A stretch of DNA of 7,229 nucleotides, taken from positions 1 through 7,229 of the forward strand of contig JAHWYA010000077.1 of NCBI GenBank assembly GCA_020028115.1, written 5' to 3'. The stretch's first letter is position 1; each line of letters opens with the position of its first letter. The stretch comes from Anaeromyxobacter sp. Its GTDB lineage: Bacteria; Myxococcota; Myxococcia; Myxococcales; Anaeromyxobacteraceae. Below the pieces are notes generated by a model, which ran no database searches, was not told where the DNA came from, and saw nothing but the letters and a program-made list of their open reading frames with translations. Shown piece after piece: positions 6,230 to 7,229 of the stretch. Position numbers and translations under genes: made by a program.

Positions 6230-7229
6230 TGGCGAACGTCGCGCCCGACCTGCTCGCGCTGCTCGCCTGCCCCGCCTGCGGCGCTCCGCTCCGCGCGGAT
6301 CCCGCGGCGCTCGGCTGCGGCGGCTGCGGACGCTCGTTCGAGGTCCGTGACGGGATACCGCGCCTGCGCCGCGAGCTCGAGCCGCGCGTCGACGAGGTTC
6401 GGCAGTTCTACTCGGCTGCGCCCTTTCCCGGATACCCGCCTCGAGACAGCTACGCGACCCTCCGGGCGCGCGCGGAGCGGAGCGCGTTCGCCCGGCTGCT
6501 CGACGAGGCGATCGCGCCGGACGCGAAGGTGCTCGACGTCGGCTGCGGGACCGGCCAGCTGAGCCTGTTCCTCGCCACCGGAGACCGGCTCGTCGTGGGC
6601 GCGGACCTGACACGCGCCTCGCTCGAGCTCGCCGCCGGCGCGGCGCGCCGCTTCGGCGTCGGGCGTGTGGGCTTCGTCGAGACCGATCTGCGCGCCCCGG
6701 GCCTGCGCCCCGGCGCGTTCGACGTCGTGACGTGCTCCGGCGTGCTCCACCACACCCCCGACCCCGCGGCCTCGTTCCGCGCGATCGCGCGGCTCGTGCG
6801 GCCCGGCGGCCTCATCGTGGTGGGGGTCTACAACGCCTACGCGCGCCTTCCCCACCGGATGAGGCGGGCACTCGCCCGCGTCACCGGGTATCGCTGGTTC
6901 CCGCTCGATCCGGTGCTCCGCGATCGCGCCGGCGAGCCGGCCCGCCGCACGGCGTGGCTGCGGGACCAGTATCGCCACCCGGAGGAGCACCGGCACACGC
7001 TCGCGGAGGTGCAGCGGTGGTTCGAGGCCGCCGGGATCGCCTACGTGCGGACGTACCCCAGCACCATCACCGCCGAGCCGCCCCCGGAGCGCGGCGGCCT
7101 GTTCACCCCGGCCGTGGACGACTGGTCGTTCGAGAACGTTCTCCACCAGCTCTCGTGGGCGTTCACGCTCGGGCGCGAGGGCGGGCTGTTCGTGGTGATC
7201 GGGCGCTCGCGGGCGCGGCCGCGGGACGC
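6229..7229 (+). CDS. SAM-dependent class I methyltransferase with N-terminal zinc ribbon (3' truncated by window)
   Basis: The frame is open from the ATG at 6229 to the right edge (333 residues seen, no stop). Its start overlaps the previous stop as TGATG and has no Shine-Dalgarno, so it is probably translated by coupling. Residues 1-46 form a Trm112-like zinc ribbon with CPAC (Cys14, Cys17) and CGGC (Cys30, Cys33), followed by DGIPRL. A linker with FYSAAPFPGY (60-69) leads to a Rossmann methyltransferase: motif I VLDVGCGTGQ (101-110), acidic ribose-binding Asp126 in GADL, SGVLHHTPDP (170-179) and RPGGLIVVG (191-199). These are standard SAM-binding features of UbiE/Methyltransf_11-like enzymes; the ribbon-plus-methyltransferase form is common in glycan and secondary-metabolite loci. 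The later part (about 200-330) lacks motifs I recognise and probably forms the acceptor-binding region. Substrate unknown. The operon context suggests it acts on the same molecule as the carbamoyltransferase. Confidence 0.9.
   Translation, partial: MANVAPDLLALLACPACGAPLRADPAALGCGGCGRSFEVRDGIPRLRRELEPRVDEVRQFYSAAPFPGYPPRDSYATLRARAERSAFARLLDEAIAPDAKVLDVGCGTGQLSLFLATGDRLVVGADLTRASLELAAGAARRFGVGRVGFVETDLRAPGLRPGAFDVVTCSGVLHHTPDPAASFRAIARLVRPGGLIVVGVYNAYARLPHRMRRALARVTGYRWFPLDPVLRDRAGEPARRTAWLRDQYRHPEEHRHTLAEVQRWFEAAGIAYVRTYPSTITAEPPPERGGLFTPAVDDWSFENVLHQLSWAFTLGREGGLFVVIGRSRARPRD

Noticed and set aside
2011..6241. Shared 11-base word ATGGCGAACGT near 2011 and at 6229
   Set aside because: The match ends after 11 bases apart from scattered identity and the contexts differ (non-coding versus gene start). 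Treated as chance, not a duplicated start region or attachment site.

Overview
The window is very GC-rich, with most third codon positions G or C, and genes are packed with short gaps. That fits a high-GC Gram-negative such as a myxobacterium-like or other environmental lineage. No rRNA or lineage marker is present, so the taxon is only a guess. No tRNA, rRNA, insertion sequence, CRISPR array or phage gene was seen.

Layout. (1) Bases 1-374 hold the 3' end of a plus-strand gene that looks like a right-handed beta-helix protein. (2) A 160-base convergent gap (375-534) carries three perfect GC-rich inverted repeats. (3) On the minus strand, 535-1899 encodes a mercuric-reductase-like FAD/pyridine-nucleotide disulfide oxidoreductase with an intact CxxxxC redox site. 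(4) A gap of about 320 bases (1900-2220) holds nothing convincing, only a doubtful 64-codon frame. (5) On the minus strand, 2221-3444 encodes a membrane-anchored SGNH/GDSL-like protein. (6) A 53-base divergent intergenic region (3445-3497) follows. (7) A tight plus-strand operon then runs off the right edge: a ferritin-like protein with a C-terminal membrane helix (3498-4241), a NodU/CmcH-type O-carbamoyltransferase (4245-6020), a 70-aa DUF5989-type membrane peptide (6017-6229), and a SAM-dependent methyltransferase with an N-terminal zinc ribbon (6229 to beyond 7229).

How the genes may work together. The four plus-strand genes are joined by a 3-nt gap, a 3-nt overlap and a 1-nt TGATG overlap, so they are almost certainly co-transcribed and translationally coupled. 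The carbamoyltransferase is the recognisable enzyme core. Small membrane proteins of the DUF5989/SxtJ-SxtK type are known companions of such carbamoyltransferases, including in the saxitoxin cluster. The methyltransferase, the diiron-type ferritin-like membrane protein and the divergent SGNH protein suggest a small pathway that decorates a hydroxylated substrate at or near the inner membrane, for example a polysaccharide, glycolipid or secondary metabolite, by carbamoylation, methylation and perhaps oxidation or acyl transfer. The substrate cannot be read from this sequence. This operon is the best candidate for an undescribed system in the window.
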